Assembly (NCBI GenBank): GCA_023665805.1
Contig: JAMPDJ010000004.1
Location: forward strand, 99,973 to 163,972
Length of the DNA: 64,000 nucleotides
DNA from: Bacteroides sp.
GTDB lineage: Bacteria; Bacteroidota; Bacteroidia; Bacteroidales; Bacteroidaceae
Reading direction: 5' to 3'
Shown here: in pieces, positions 1-10,408 of the stretch
Position numbering within the stretch: the stretch's first letter is position 1
Layout of the letters: the number at the start of each line of letters is the position of its first letter
Notes under the pieces: model-generated
What the model saw: only the letters and a program-made list of their open reading frames with translations
Told to the model about the DNA's origin: nothing
Database searches by the model: none
Translations under genes and position numbers: made by a program

Positions 1-1
1 A

Positions 2-1987
<1,986 letters not shown>

Positions 1988-2031
1988 AGAGCTACCCTAC
2001 AGGACAAACATCCCACAACATTAAGACAAAT

Positions 2032-2079
2032 GCCACGGTGGGCAGGAAAGTCACATTTCGCTTTCCTGCCCACCGTGGC
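2032..2079. terminator. bidirectional hairpin between gyrB and the acyltransferase gene
   Basis: A perfect 19-bp stem (2032-2050 with 2061-2079) and a 10-nt loop lie between two convergent genes. No long T tract follows on either side, so its role as terminator for both transcripts is inferred from position and stability. Confidence 0.7.
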
Positions 2080-2123
2080 CGTTATTGCATGGAAACACAG
2101 GCAACGCCAATGCGCCCCTGTGC

Positions 2124-3269
2124 CTATACCTTAAGGAAAATACGTTTTTTATACAAAAAATACAGGAATAGCCATCCCATGCCGACATAGGCCACCCAGT
2201 AACCAAGAGCATGCAGGTTTTCCGGCAAAAGGCCGACAGCACCTCCAAAGACATTGGACGTAAGCTTATGAAAGTCCACAAACTCCTGTGCCATGTATAT
2301 GGTAATGGAATTCATCCCCACAACCCGGAAGAACAGTGTCCAACGGCGCCATTGCAACACGTCCACCACCCAGTAGAGTACGGCGAACAGCATCATGGAC
2401 AACCCGCCTGCCACGCACACGAAAGTGCTGCTCCACAGGCTTTTATTCACAGGCAGCACACCATTGCAAGACCATCCCAAAGCAAACAGGGCCATTCCGC
2501 ACACTAACATCGCACCGGCCTTGTAATGTCCGCCCATGCGGGACGCACGGACAAAATCGCCTGTGAATATGCCCGACATGGCAGTGACAATGGCAGGAAG
2601 AACGGACAACAACCCTTCGGGGTCAAAGATGCCCTGGTGCAACCTGCCTGGCATAACCATACGATCCACATATCCGACTATATTGCCCTGCATGGACAAG
2701 GATGCTGCCTCGGGATAGTCAGGTGCCGATGTCCACAACAGCAATGCCCCGTAGCCCAGCAGTATGCCTGCGGCCACGGATATGCAATATCTGCGCGGTA
2801 CCCATATATACAGCAGGGAGGCTAACATCCACGCCGAACCTATACGTCCCAGCACGCTGAGATACCTAACATTGGCCCAGTCCAAAGACAACAAGCCATT
2901 GTAAACGGCACCCAGCAAAATGAGCAGCAGGCCACGACGCACCACCTTCAGCGAGATGTCCCTCCGGTCCGCCCCGCGAGACAGGCTCTTGGCCATGGAA
3001 AAAGGAAAGGAGATGCCAGCTATGAAGAGAAAAAGCGGGAAGATGAGGTCGTACAAGGCAAAACCGTCCCATGGCACATGATGCATCTCTCCGGCAAAGG
3101 TTTCAAACGGAGTGTCCGGAAACAATCGCCCAAGGCATACGAATATCATCTCAGCACCCATTATAAACAGCATGTCCATGCCTCGCAAAGTGTCCAGCGA
3201 CAACAAACGCCCATTGGCAGGTACAGGGGCATTAACGCATGCGCCTGTGGAAGAAATAGATGTGTTCAT
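2124..3269 (-). CDS. DUF5009/HGSNAT-like membrane acyltransferase
   Basis: Polytopic inner-membrane protein of about 10 hydrophobic segments over 381 aa. It opens with RLLSLDTLRGMDMLFIMG, the start typical of the DUF5009/DUF1624 (heparan-alpha-glucosaminide N-acetyltransferase-like) family, in which an acetyl group is moved across the membrane onto a sugar. The block FLFIAGISFPFSMAKSL is also characteristic. It stands alone and converges on gyrB; two sugar-active genes lie upstream on the other strand. The substrate is unknown. The ATG at 3269 is only 4 nt beyond a TATCTTTG -7 box, so the mRNA is probably leaderless. Confidence 0.78.
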   Translation of the reverse strand: MNTSISSTGACVNAPVPANGRLLSLDTLRGMDMLFIMGAEMIFVCLGRLFPDTPFETFAGEMHHVPWDGFALYDLIFPLFLFIAGISFPFSMAKSLSRGADRRDISLKVVRRGLLLILLGAVYNGLLSLDWANVRYLSVLGRIGSAWMLASLLYIWVPRRYCISVAAGILLGYGALLLWTSAPDYPEAASLSMQGNIVGYVDRMVMPGRLHQGIFDPEGLLSVLPAIVTAMSGIFTGDFVRASRMGGHYKAGAMLVCGMALFALGWSCNGVLPVNKSLWSSTFVCVAGGLSMMLFAVLYWVVDVLQWRRWTLFFRVVGMNSITIYMAQEFVDFHKLTSNVFGGAVGLLPENLHALGYWVAYVGMGWLFLYFLYKKRIFLKV

Positions 3270-3273
3270 GCCT

Positions 3274-3281
3274 CAAAGATA
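3274..3281 (-). promoter_or_regulatory. -7 box for the acyltransferase gene
   Basis: TATCTTTG on the minus strand, matching the Bacteroidales TAnnTTTG -7 element. It ends 4 nt before the start codon, and no clear -33 box was found at the usual spacing. Transcription would start on or next to the ATG. Confidence 0.5.
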
Positions 3282-3321
3282 CTGATAATTGAGCAGTGGA
3301 CATGCAATTAGGCAGCATTTT

Positions 3322-3353
3322 CTTGCCATGGACATGAAAAAAAGTTACCTTTG
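3322..3353 (+). promoter_or_regulatory. promoter of the sugar O-acetyltransferase gene
   Basis: CTTG (3322-3325), exactly 20 nt, then TACCTTTG (3346-3353): a good fit to the Bacteroidales sigma-ABfr promoter. The leader to the ATG at 3427 is about 67 nt. Confidence 0.65.
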
Positions 3354-3426
3354 CACATGCATACCTCTTCACATCCGAAATACGGACAGGGATATGCCAA
3401 CGAAAACTCCATACACACCATAAAAC

Positions 3427-4005
3427 ATGAACCATCCCCCCATCCTCTCCGAGGAGTATGACAAAATGCTACACGGCGAAATCTACCAGGCCACGGAAAA
3501 GAACCTGTGCAATGAACTCAACCGAATGAAGGATCTCTGCTGGGAATACAACCGGCTGCGCCCCACAGACTTCGAGGCACGCCGCCGGATGTTGCGCGAC
3601 ATCCTGGGCGAATGCCACGACGACACTTTCATAGTACAACCGTTTCTGTGCGACTACGGACGTCATATCCGTGTGGGCAAGGGTTTCTTTGCCAATTTCA
3701 ACCTCGTTGTGCTGGACGAGGCCCCCGTCACCTTTGGCAATGACTGTTTCGTAGGACCGAACGTAGGCATCTACACTGCATGCCACAGCACCATTCCGGC
3801 CGAACGCAACACACGCCAGGAGTGGTCCAGACCTGTTACCATAGGCGACAATTGCTGGATTGGCGGCGGAGTGACCATACTGCCGGGAGTAACCATAGGC
3901 AACAACTGCACCATAGGTGCGGGCAGCGTTGTGGTGAAGAACATACCGGACAACAGCATTGCAGCAGGCAATCCATGCCGGGTAGTGAAGACGCTGGAGG
4001 TATAG
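3427..4005 (+). CDS. maltose/galactoside-type O-acetyltransferase
   Basis: 192-aa hexapeptide-repeat acetyltransferase of the Maa/LacA/NodL family, which uses acetyl-CoA to acetylate a sugar hydroxyl. The N-terminal Maa domain (EYDKMLHGEIYQA...LCNELNRMKDL) is followed by left-handed beta-helix coils with the repeats [IV]GDNCWIGGGVTI and IGNNCTIGAGSVV. The catalytic His is in YTACHST (about residue 120), and the C-terminus is NPCRVVKTL. The true substrate cannot be told from sequence. It has its own promoter, and a YjbR gene follows 40 nt later. Confidence 0.88.
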   Translation: MNHPPILSEEYDKMLHGEIYQATEKNLCNELNRMKDLCWEYNRLRPTDFEARRRMLRDILGECHDDTFIVQPFLCDYGRHIRVGKGFFANFNLVVLDEAPVTFGNDCFVGPNVGIYTACHSTIPAERNTRQEWSRPVTIGDNCWIGGGVTILPGVTIGNNCTIGAGSVVVKNIPDNSIAAGNPCRVVKTLEV

Positions 4006-4045
4006 GCTGCATGGTATTTACGGACATTCCTTATTCTATATATAC

Positions 4046-4441
4046 ATGGACATCGAATCAATCAGAGAACACTGCCTGTCCCTTCCACTGGTCACCGAGG
4101 ACTTTCCTTTTGACGAGGAGGTGCTGGCATTCCGTGTGGGCGGCAAGATCTTTGCCATGCTCAATCTGGCTAATACCGAATGGTTTGTACTCAAATGCGA
4201 CCCGGACATGGCCTTGGAACTGCGCGAACGATACACCGAGATTACTCCGGCATGGCACATGAACAAAAGGCACTGGAACCAAATCAACCTCTACGGCACA
4301 CTGCCCCAAGGCCTGATATATGATCTCGTGGCACACAGCTATTCCCTCGTTGCAGCCAAGTTGCCCAAAGCCTTCCGCATGGAAAATCCACAGACAACGG
4401 AAGTACTGCCAGAAGAAGGCTTTCTCTATATCAACCAATAG
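4046..4441 (+). CDS. MmcQ/YjbR family protein
   Basis: 131-aa CyaY-like-fold protein of the YjbR family, proposed to bind DNA but without a firm biochemical role. Family signatures visible are LSLPLVTEDFPF near the N-terminus, KIFAMLNL, VLKCDPDMALELRERY, the central PAWHMNKRHWNQI and the tail LVAHSYSLVAAKLPK. The length is usual for the family. It probably shares the transcript of the preceding acetyltransferase. Confidence 0.85.
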   Translation: MDIESIREHCLSLPLVTEDFPFDEEVLAFRVGGKIFAMLNLANTEWFVLKCDPDMALELRERYTEITPAWHMNKRHWNQINLYGTLPQGLIYDLVAHSYSLVAAKLPKAFRMENPQTTEVLPEEGFLYINQ

Positions 4442-4521
4442 CGGCAAGTAACGACAAGCCGGCGATAAAACCGCGTCAAGCATTGACATTCAAACAAATC
4501 CAAACCACAAGCATAACGACA

Positions 4522-6603
4522 ATGAACAAAATTACCAGGATTTTCCTTTTGCTGTGCGTATTGGCGATGTACGGCATTGCAGGATTCGCCCAAAAGAAGG
4601 TACGCGTAGCCTGCGTTGGAAACAGCATCACCTACGGGTATCTGCTGCCAGACAGGGAAACCAACGCCTACCCTTTCAGACTGCAGAAAATGCTGGGCGA
4701 CGGATATGAGGTGGGCAACTTCGGCAAGTCCGGAGCCACGCTGCTCAACCACGGTCACCGTCCCTACACGCAGCAGCAGGAGTATCGCGATGCCTTGGAA
4801 TTTGCCGGAGACATCGTAGTCATCCACTTGGGCATAAACGACACCGACCCCCGCAACTGGCCCAATTACCAAGACGAGTTCATAGGAGATTATCGTGCAC
4901 TGATACAGTCTTTCCGCAAGGCAAACCCGGCGGCACGCATTATCATCGCACGCATGACTCCCCTATCCCACAGGCATCCGCGATTCGAATCCGGCACACG
5001 CGACTGGCACGACCAGATACAGGAGGCCATAAGTCATGTTGCACGTGCCGAGGGCGTGCAACTGATAAACTTCTACGAGCCGTTGCTACCCTACCCCTAT
5101 CTTCTGCACGATGCCATACATCCCGACACGGAGGGAGCCGAGATGCTGGCATCCATCGTCTACCGTGGCATCACAGGCGACTATGGCGGACTGAAGATGT
5201 CGCCTCTCTACACCGACAACATGGTGCTGCAGCACGGACGCGAACTGCAAATCCAAGGCATGGCGGATGCCGGCCAACGAGTGACGCTGTCCATTGCCGG
5301 ACAGAAGCGCAAGGCCATAGCCGACGGTGACGGTCACTGGCATGTGACACTTCGCCCGCTGAAAGCCGGAGGGCCCTATACCATGACGGTGGCAACGGAC
5401 AAGCGCGAACTGACGTATCGCAACGTCATGGCCGGCGAGGTGTGGCTATGCTCAGGGCAGTCCAACATGGAATTCAGACTCAGTCAGGCCGCCACTGCTG
5501 GGAGGGACATCCCTAAGGCAGGATGCAGCGACATCCGCCTGTTCGACATGAAAGCGCGCTGGCGCACGGATGCGGTGGAATGGGCGGAAACGACTCTTGA
5601 CTCTCTCAATCATCTGCAGTATTTCCGTGAAACAGCATGGCAGGAGTGCACTCCTGCCACGGCTCAGCACTTTTCTGCCGTGGCATACTACTTCGGCCGC
5701 ATGCTGCAAGACAGTCTGCACGTGCCCGTAGGACTGATATGCAATGCCGTGGGCGGATCTCCTGCCGAATCGTGGATACCGCGCCGCACACTGGAACACG
5801 ACTTCCCGGCCATTCTGAGGAACTGGACTGCCAACGACTTCATACAGCCTTGGGTACGCGAACGTGCAGCCCAAAACGTACGCAAGTCCAGCAACAAGTT
5901 CCAGCGCCACCCCTACGAACCATGCTACCTCTTCGAGTCCGGCATCCTGCCATTGCAACACTTCCCAATACGTGGCGTGATATGGTATCAGGGCGAGTCC
6001 AATGCACACAACATAGAGGCTCACGAACGCCTTTTCACACTCCTTGTCCAAGGATGGAGGCAATACTGGAACGATGACACGCTGCCGTTCTACTACGTAC
6101 AGCTTTCCAGCCTCAATCGTCCGTCCTGGCCTCTGTTCCGCGACAGCCAGCGTCGTCTTCTTTCATCAATCCAGGCCACAGGAATGGCGGTAAGTTCCGA
6201 TGTGGGCAATCCGTCGGACGTACATCCAACACACAAAGAGGAGGTGGGAAAACGCCTGGCGCGCCTTGCCCTCCACGGCACATACGGCATGGAACATGTC
6301 GTGCCATCCGGTCCGCTTTTCCGCACTGCGGACTTCCGCAACGGTTCGGCCTATGTACGATTCGATCACGCCGAAGGCCTGCGTCCGGCAAGCACAGGGG
6401 ATTCACTCCTCACTTTCGAACTTGCCGGCGAGGACCACATATTTTACCCCGCGCAAGCCGAAATACAAGGCCAGACCGTCAAGGTACATTCTACACGAGT
6501 CCCCCTCCCATGTATCGTCCGCTATGGATGGCAACCCTATACCCGCGCCAATCTCGTGAACGGCGAGGGACTGCCGGCCTCCACCTTCCGTTCGGATTAT
6601 TGA
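4522..6603 (+). CDS. two-domain carbohydrate esterase: SGNH hydrolase plus sialate O-acetylesterase
   Basis: Secreted protein that removes acetyl groups from glycans such as O-acetylated sialic acid. The ATG at 4522 gives a clean signal peptide (MNKITRIFLLLCVLAMYGIAGFAQ); an in-frame start at 4483 would put a polar extension before it. The first domain (about 25-215) is SGNH/GDSL-like, with GNSITYG for the Ser block, GINDTDP and the Asp-His pair in DAIHPDTEG. The second domain (about 330-640) is the SASA family, with nucleophile CSGQSNMEF and the His block DVHPTHKEE. Both active sites look intact, so the protein may act on two linkages. The gene ends in a strong hairpin. The GH20 gene at 18.4 kb suggests that host or mucin glycans are used. 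Confidence 0.88.
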   Translation: MNKITRIFLLLCVLAMYGIAGFAQKKVRVACVGNSITYGYLLPDRETNAYPFRLQKMLGDGYEVGNFGKSGATLLNHGHRPYTQQQEYRDALEFAGDIVVIHLGINDTDPRNWPNYQDEFIGDYRALIQSFRKANPAARIIIARMTPLSHRHPRFESGTRDWHDQIQEAISHVARAEGVQLINFYEPLLPYPYLLHDAIHPDTEGAEMLASIVYRGITGDYGGLKMSPLYTDNMVLQHGRELQIQGMADAGQRVTLSIAGQKRKAIADGDGHWHVTLRPLKAGGPYTMTVATDKRELTYRNVMAGEVWLCSGQSNMEFRLSQAATAGRDIPKAGCSDIRLFDMKARWRTDAVEWAETTLDSLNHLQYFRETAWQECTPATAQHFSAVAYYFGRMLQDSLHVPVGLICNAVGGSPAESWIPRRTLEHDFPAILRNWTANDFIQPWVRERAAQNVRKSSNKFQRHPYEPCYLFESGILPLQHFPIRGVIWYQGESNAHNIEAHERLFTLLVQGWRQYWNDDTLPFYYVQLSSLNRPSWPLFRDSQRRLLSSIQATGMAVSSDVGNPSDVHPTHKEEVGKRLARLALHGTYGMEHVVPSGPLFRTADFRNGSAYVRFDHAEGLRPASTGDSLLTFELAGEDHIFYPAQAEIQGQTVKVHSTRVPLPCIVRYGWQPYTRANLVNGEGLPASTFRSDY

Positions 6604-6618
6604 GCCTGAACGCAAAAA

Positions 6619-6657
6619 GAGCCGTATCGTTACTCTAACTCAGAGTAGATACGGCTC
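6619..6657. terminator. hairpin between esterase and dehydratase genes
   Basis: Inverted repeat GAGCCGTATC...GATACGGCTC with a further TACTCT/AGAGTA pairing and a short bulge. It lies 16 nt after the esterase stop. The convergent gene on the minus strand ends at 6793, so the hairpin may serve both. Confidence 0.65.
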
Positions 6658-6792
6658 CTTATATTTATGATGCGCGGTAAAACATAGTGTCCGACAACCC
6701 TCTGGCTCCTAAGAATACCTATTTGCCATCAAGCAGGCAAACATGATCAGACCGAAACATGTACCGCACTGCAGGCGTACGAATACGGCTGC

Positions 6793-8715
6793 TTATTTGT
6801 CCAACACCTCGTACTTGCTATGCTTTGACTTGAACTCAGGCACAATATCCTTCATCTTCTTGACGATAGCCATGTCGTCATGTCCGTAGGAGAGTTCCAG
6901 AAGTTCATCCTCGTTGCGCTTGGCTGTCTCGTAATCGTTTTCGCGTACACTGGCAATCATTATCTTCGGGTGATGCGTGGGCTTGGTACCTTCGGCATCA
7001 TTGAGAACCTCCTCGTAGAGTTTCTCTCCATCACGCAATCCGGTGAACTTGATCTCGACGTTCTTGACTCCTGACAGCGAAATCATGCGTCTGGCCAAAT
7101 CCACTATCTTCACCGGCTTGCCCATGTCAAAGACGAAAATCTCACCGCCATGGCCCATAGTGCCGGCCTCGAGAACAAGCTTGCATGCCTCGGGAATGAG
7201 CATGAAGAAGCGTATGATGTCGGGATGAGTGACAGTGATTGGACCGCCCTTTTTTATTTGTTCCTTGAAAAGCGGAATGACGGAACCGTTGGAACCTAAG
7301 ACGTTGCCGAAACGTGTAGTCACGAACTGAGTATTGCCCTTGACCTTGCCCTCCACGATTGCCTTGTTCAACGACTGACAATATATCTCGCAGATGCGCT
7401 TGCTGCAGCCCATGACATTGGTGGGATTTACAGCCTTGTCGGTGGAAATCATCACAAACTTCATGGTGCCGTACTTCACGGCCAAGTCGGCAATGACGCG
7501 TGTACCGTTGATATTGTTGCGGACAGCCTGCGCGGGATTGTCCTCCATCATAGGCACATGCTTGTAGGCAGCTGCATGGAAGACATACTCGGGACGATGC
7601 TCGGAAAAAAGTTTCTCCATATGTACCTTGTCGGTGATGCTGGTCACCACGGTCACATTCTTCACATCGGGGAACGATCTGAGCATCATCAGGCGAATGT
7701 CGTGCATAGGCGTTTCCGCCTGGTCTATGAGAACCATCTCTGCCGGCTTGTAGAGAGCAATCTGACGCACCATCTCCGAACCTATGGAGCCAGCCGCACC
7801 CGTTACCAACACACGTTTGCCTGTAAGCATGGCTCCGATAACGTCCATGTTGACCTCAATCTTCTCGCGAGGAAGGAGGTCTTCGATTTCAACCTCGCGC
7901 AGTTGTTGATGGGACAATTCACTCTTGCCATCCCATTCCTCGGCACCAATGGGGAACATCATAATCTTGATATTGGCCGCAATCAAGGCGTCTATCAACG
8001 TGGTACGTGTCACGAAATGTTCCGTCTGCAACGGCGAGACCAGCAGGGTGGTCACCCTATACTTCTTCATGACATTCACCACCGAGTCATCATCGTAATG
8101 CACCTGCTCGCCCAAAAGCCAGGAGCCCTTGAGTGACTTGTCCGTGGAGATGAAACCGCGCAGACGGTAGCGTTGCGGCACTTCGTTGCGGATACTCTTG
8201 GCCAGAGACATGCCTCCGCTCATGCATCCATAGATAAACACCTTCTGGATGCTGCTGTCGCCACGATAGCAGTCGTGCATGGACTTGACCACCACGCGTA
8301 GGCACCACATAGCCATTGTGGCAACAATAAAGAGCAGTATGACGCTTTCAAAACGCAGGATATGCATATAAGGAAGCAATCCGGTGTGTACCTGCACCTG
8401 ATGCAGGATGCAGACGCCCATGCTGGCAGCTGCTGTGGAATAGGCCACATAATGGAGGTCTACGAAACTTGAATAGCGTATCACGCCATGGAAAGTGTGA
8501 AACACCATGAAAGAGAGCACATACACCGCAAGACACATGAGCAAGCCGAGTGACACTCTGCCAAGGTTCTGTGTCAATTCCGCCCCGCCATGGAGGAGGT
8601 AATAGACAAAAAATCCCGAAGCGAATACAATCGCGCTGTCCATAACCAGTATGCACCAATACGGTAACGCCTTGCGGGAAAAATACCAATTACTGACTTT
8701 TTGTAGAATGTTCAT
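6793..8715 (-). CDS. membrane nucleoside-diphosphate-sugar 4,6-dehydratase (WbpM/CapD type)
   Basis: 640-aa polysaccharide biosynthesis enzyme. About four transmembrane helices occupy residues 15-140, followed by a CoA-binding-like Rossmann region (about 150-290) and an extended SDR domain with GAAGSIGSEMVRQ as the NAD-binding glycine motif. The active-site segment MISTDKAVNPTNVMGCSKR has Met-x3-Lys instead of Tyr-x3-Lys, as in UDP-GlcNAc 4,6-dehydratases (WbpM, PglF). It should make a 4-keto-6-deoxy precursor of capsule, O-antigen or glycoprotein glycan. It stands alone; its upstream gap holds a -7 box and a G10 tract. Confidence 0.9.
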   Translation of the reverse strand: MNILQKVSNWYFSRKALPYWCILVMDSAIVFASGFFVYYLLHGGAELTQNLGRVSLGLLMCLAVYVLSFMVFHTFHGVIRYSSFVDLHYVAYSTAAASMGVCILHQVQVHTGLLPYMHILRFESVILLFIVATMAMWCLRVVVKSMHDCYRGDSSIQKVFIYGCMSGGMSLAKSIRNEVPQRYRLRGFISTDKSLKGSWLLGEQVHYDDDSVVNVMKKYRVTTLLVSPLQTEHFVTRTTLIDALIAANIKIMMFPIGAEEWDGKSELSHQQLREVEIEDLLPREKIEVNMDVIGAMLTGKRVLVTGAAGSIGSEMVRQIALYKPAEMVLIDQAETPMHDIRLMMLRSFPDVKNVTVVTSITDKVHMEKLFSEHRPEYVFHAAAYKHVPMMEDNPAQAVRNNINGTRVIADLAVKYGTMKFVMISTDKAVNPTNVMGCSKRICEIYCQSLNKAIVEGKVKGNTQFVTTRFGNVLGSNGSVIPLFKEQIKKGGPITVTHPDIIRFFMLIPEACKLVLEAGTMGHGGEIFVFDMGKPVKIVDLARRMISLSGVKNVEIKFTGLRDGEKLYEEVLNDAEGTKPTHHPKIMIASVRENDYETAKRNEDELLELSYGHDDMAIVKKMKDIVPEFKSKHSKYEVLDK

Positions 8716-8828
8716 ATCTTATTTTGATGTATAAATGAGACAAATATATCTGTCAATGCATAGTTTGGAATTGCCACGCCACATATCATAGCTACACACG
8801 CATAATGCCATAAGCAATATGGCAAGTG

Positions 8829-8836
8829 CAAAGATA
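8829..8836 (-). promoter_or_regulatory. -7 box for the dehydratase gene
   Basis: TATCTTTG on the minus strand, about 113 nt from the ATG at 8715, implying a leader of roughly 105 nt. No convincing -33 box. Confidence 0.45.
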
Positions 8837-9292
8837 GCAATTATTTATTAAACATTAGCAACATATTCAATTTTATTGAGAAATGGGAAAAGGACCAGCC
8901 ACAACACATAACATTCTCATTGACAATAGCTTACCTCTACACTACAGCAAATAGGGGGGGGGGTATGTATCGTGCTGATATTCAACTAATTGCGTATTCA
9001 GTATATAAATAACCGCATCCGCTTCCACAAGGCATTTCACAAGGACTCCATGCCTTGTATACATGATAATTATTTGTTATTTCCCTATCAACAACATTCC
9101 AAGACACGCCCCCACCATATCTTCTGCACGAACTTGAAAAGGTTCGGGAACACACCTAAATATATATAACAGACACCATGCTTAGACATGGAGAAAGCCG
9201 TATAGATTCAAAATCAATTGAGACTGTCATCATAGAGACGAGTAAGTATCTCTATCTTCATGCGAAGTTCAAATCTTTTGTTTAATAACAAA
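8837..9292. other. AT-rich intergenic region without a gene
   Basis: No coding frame with plausible composition was seen on either strand. The notable content is a run of ten G residues at 8954-8963 upstream of the dehydratase promoter. The remainder looks like non-coding sequence between the dehydratase and the tRNA. Confidence 0.6.
8954..8963. repeat. poly-G tract of ten residues
   Basis: Homopolymer G10 in AT-rich surroundings, about 120 bp upstream of the minus-strand -7 box of the dehydratase gene. Such tracts can change length by slipped-strand mispairing; whether this one matters is unknown. Confidence 0.85.
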
Positions 9293-9328
9293 AATCAGCG
9301 ACTTACATTCGTCCGTAAATCGCTGATT
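9293..9328 (-). terminator. terminator of the tRNA-Met gene
   Basis: 14-bp arms (9293-9306 with 9315-9328, one mismatch) and an 8-nt loop. On the minus strand it follows the 3' end of the tRNA and is itself followed by TTTTTGTT, a classic intrinsic terminator layout. Confidence 0.75.
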
Positions 9329-9335
9329 AGTAATG

Positions 9336-9409
9336 TGGACCAGATAGGGCTTGAACCTATGACCTCCAGATTATGAGTCTGTTGCTCTAACCAACTGAGC
9401 TACAAGTCC
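9336..9409 (-). tRNA. tRNA with CAT anticodon (tRNA-Met)
   Basis: 74-nt cloverleaf on the minus strand. It has a D-arm with GCTCAGTTGGTTAGAGC, an anticodon loop CTCATAA (CAT anticodon, complement at 9373-9375), and a T-arm with GGTTCAAGCC. The acceptor stem begins GGACTTG and pairs with CTGGTCC (one U-U mismatch), with discriminator A. The 3' CCA is not encoded, so it must be added by the CCA enzyme; a CCA-adding enzyme is encoded at 46.8 kb. The 5' end lacks initiator-type features, so elongator Met is favoured; a lysidine-modified tRNA-Ile2 cannot be excluded. Confidence 0.9.
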
Positions 9410-9517
9410 GATGAAGAGATATGCCAAGATGCCAATCAGGTGACCACCTTGACGCTCTTGCGAGTGCAAAGGTATAACATTTTTTCGATACCGCAAGCAT
9501 TATTAGGGATTTTTTTG

Positions 9518-9525
9518 TACCTTCG
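9518..9525 (+). promoter_or_regulatory. possible -7 box of ribF
   Basis: TACCTTCG, one mismatch from TAnnTTTG, ending 4 nt before the ribF ATG. A leaderless transcript is implied if it is real. Confidence 0.4.
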
Positions 9526-9529
9526 CATT

Positions 9530-10408
9530 ATGTTTGTAGCAACTATAGGTTTCTTTGACGGAGTACACTGCGGACACAGGTACCTGATTTCACAAGTCAT
9601 AGCAGAGGCTGGCAAAGCCGGACTATGCTCTATGGTCGTTACCATGGACTGCCATCCCAAGAAAGTGGTGAACACTGATTATATACCACAACTGCTAACC
9701 ACCACCGAGGAAAGAATCGCACTGCTGCGCGAAACGGGCGTGGACCGGGTGGAGGTAATACACTTCGACAGGCAGATGTCCATGATGAGCGCACGGGACT
9801 TTATGCGGAAGGTTCTTAGAGACCGCTATCATGTTTCCACCCTGGTAATGGGATATGACCACAGGTTCGGACATGGAGGCGGCAAAAGAGAGGACTATGT
9901 CCGGTGGGGACTGGAGTGCGGGATAAAGGTGGTGACGGCTCCGCAGTTCACAGGCACGTATGCCAGCAGCAGTGCCATACGCAAGATGCTACAGGACGGA
10001 AAAGTAGGCGACGCCGCACTGTTGTTGGGACATCCGTACATTCTTACAGGCACAGTGGAGAACGGACGCAAAGTCGGACGCACGCTGGGATTTCCTACGG
10101 CCAACCTGCATATTTCAGAAGAGAAACTGATTCCAGCCAACGGGGTGTATGCCGTGGAAACCACCCTTGGACGAGGGATAATGAACATAGGCCGCCGCCC
10201 CACATTGGACAACGGAACCGACCTTTCCATCGAAGTGCACATCCTGAACTATGCTGGAGACCTGTACGGACAGACAGTCCAACTGCAGTTCATAGGGCAC
10301 ATCCGCGAAGAAAAAAGGTTCGGTTCACTGGAAGAACTGAAAAAACACATCCGCATGGACATCGACACGGCCCTAAGCATGTTTGCTGCAACGGACAAGG
10401 GCGCGTGA
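9530..10408 (+). CDS. ribF: bifunctional riboflavin kinase / FAD synthetase
   Basis: Makes FMN and then FAD from riboflavin and ATP. The N-terminal nucleotidyltransferase domain shows GFFDGVHCGHRYL (HxGH motif) and YDHRFGHGG (about residue 110). SSSAIRKML (about 145) marks the domain boundary. The C-terminal flavokinase shows GRTLGFPTANLH and GVYAVETTL. The ATG at 9530 is chosen because it begins directly at the conserved FVATIGFFDG strand; a longer frame runs upstream but has no family match. The last 36 nt overlap the convergent methyltransferase gene. Confidence 0.94.
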   Translation: MFVATIGFFDGVHCGHRYLISQVIAEAGKAGLCSMVVTMDCHPKKVVNTDYIPQLLTTTEERIALLRETGVDRVEVIHFDRQMSMMSARDFMRKVLRDRYHVSTLVMGYDHRFGHGGGKREDYVRWGLECGIKVVTAPQFTGTYASSSAIRKMLQDGKVGDAALLLGHPYILTGTVENGRKVGRTLGFPTANLHISEEKLIPANGVYAVETTLGRGIMNIGRRPTLDNGTDLSIEVHILNYAGDLYGQTVQLQFIGHIREEKRFGSLEELKKHIRMDIDTALSMFAATDKGA

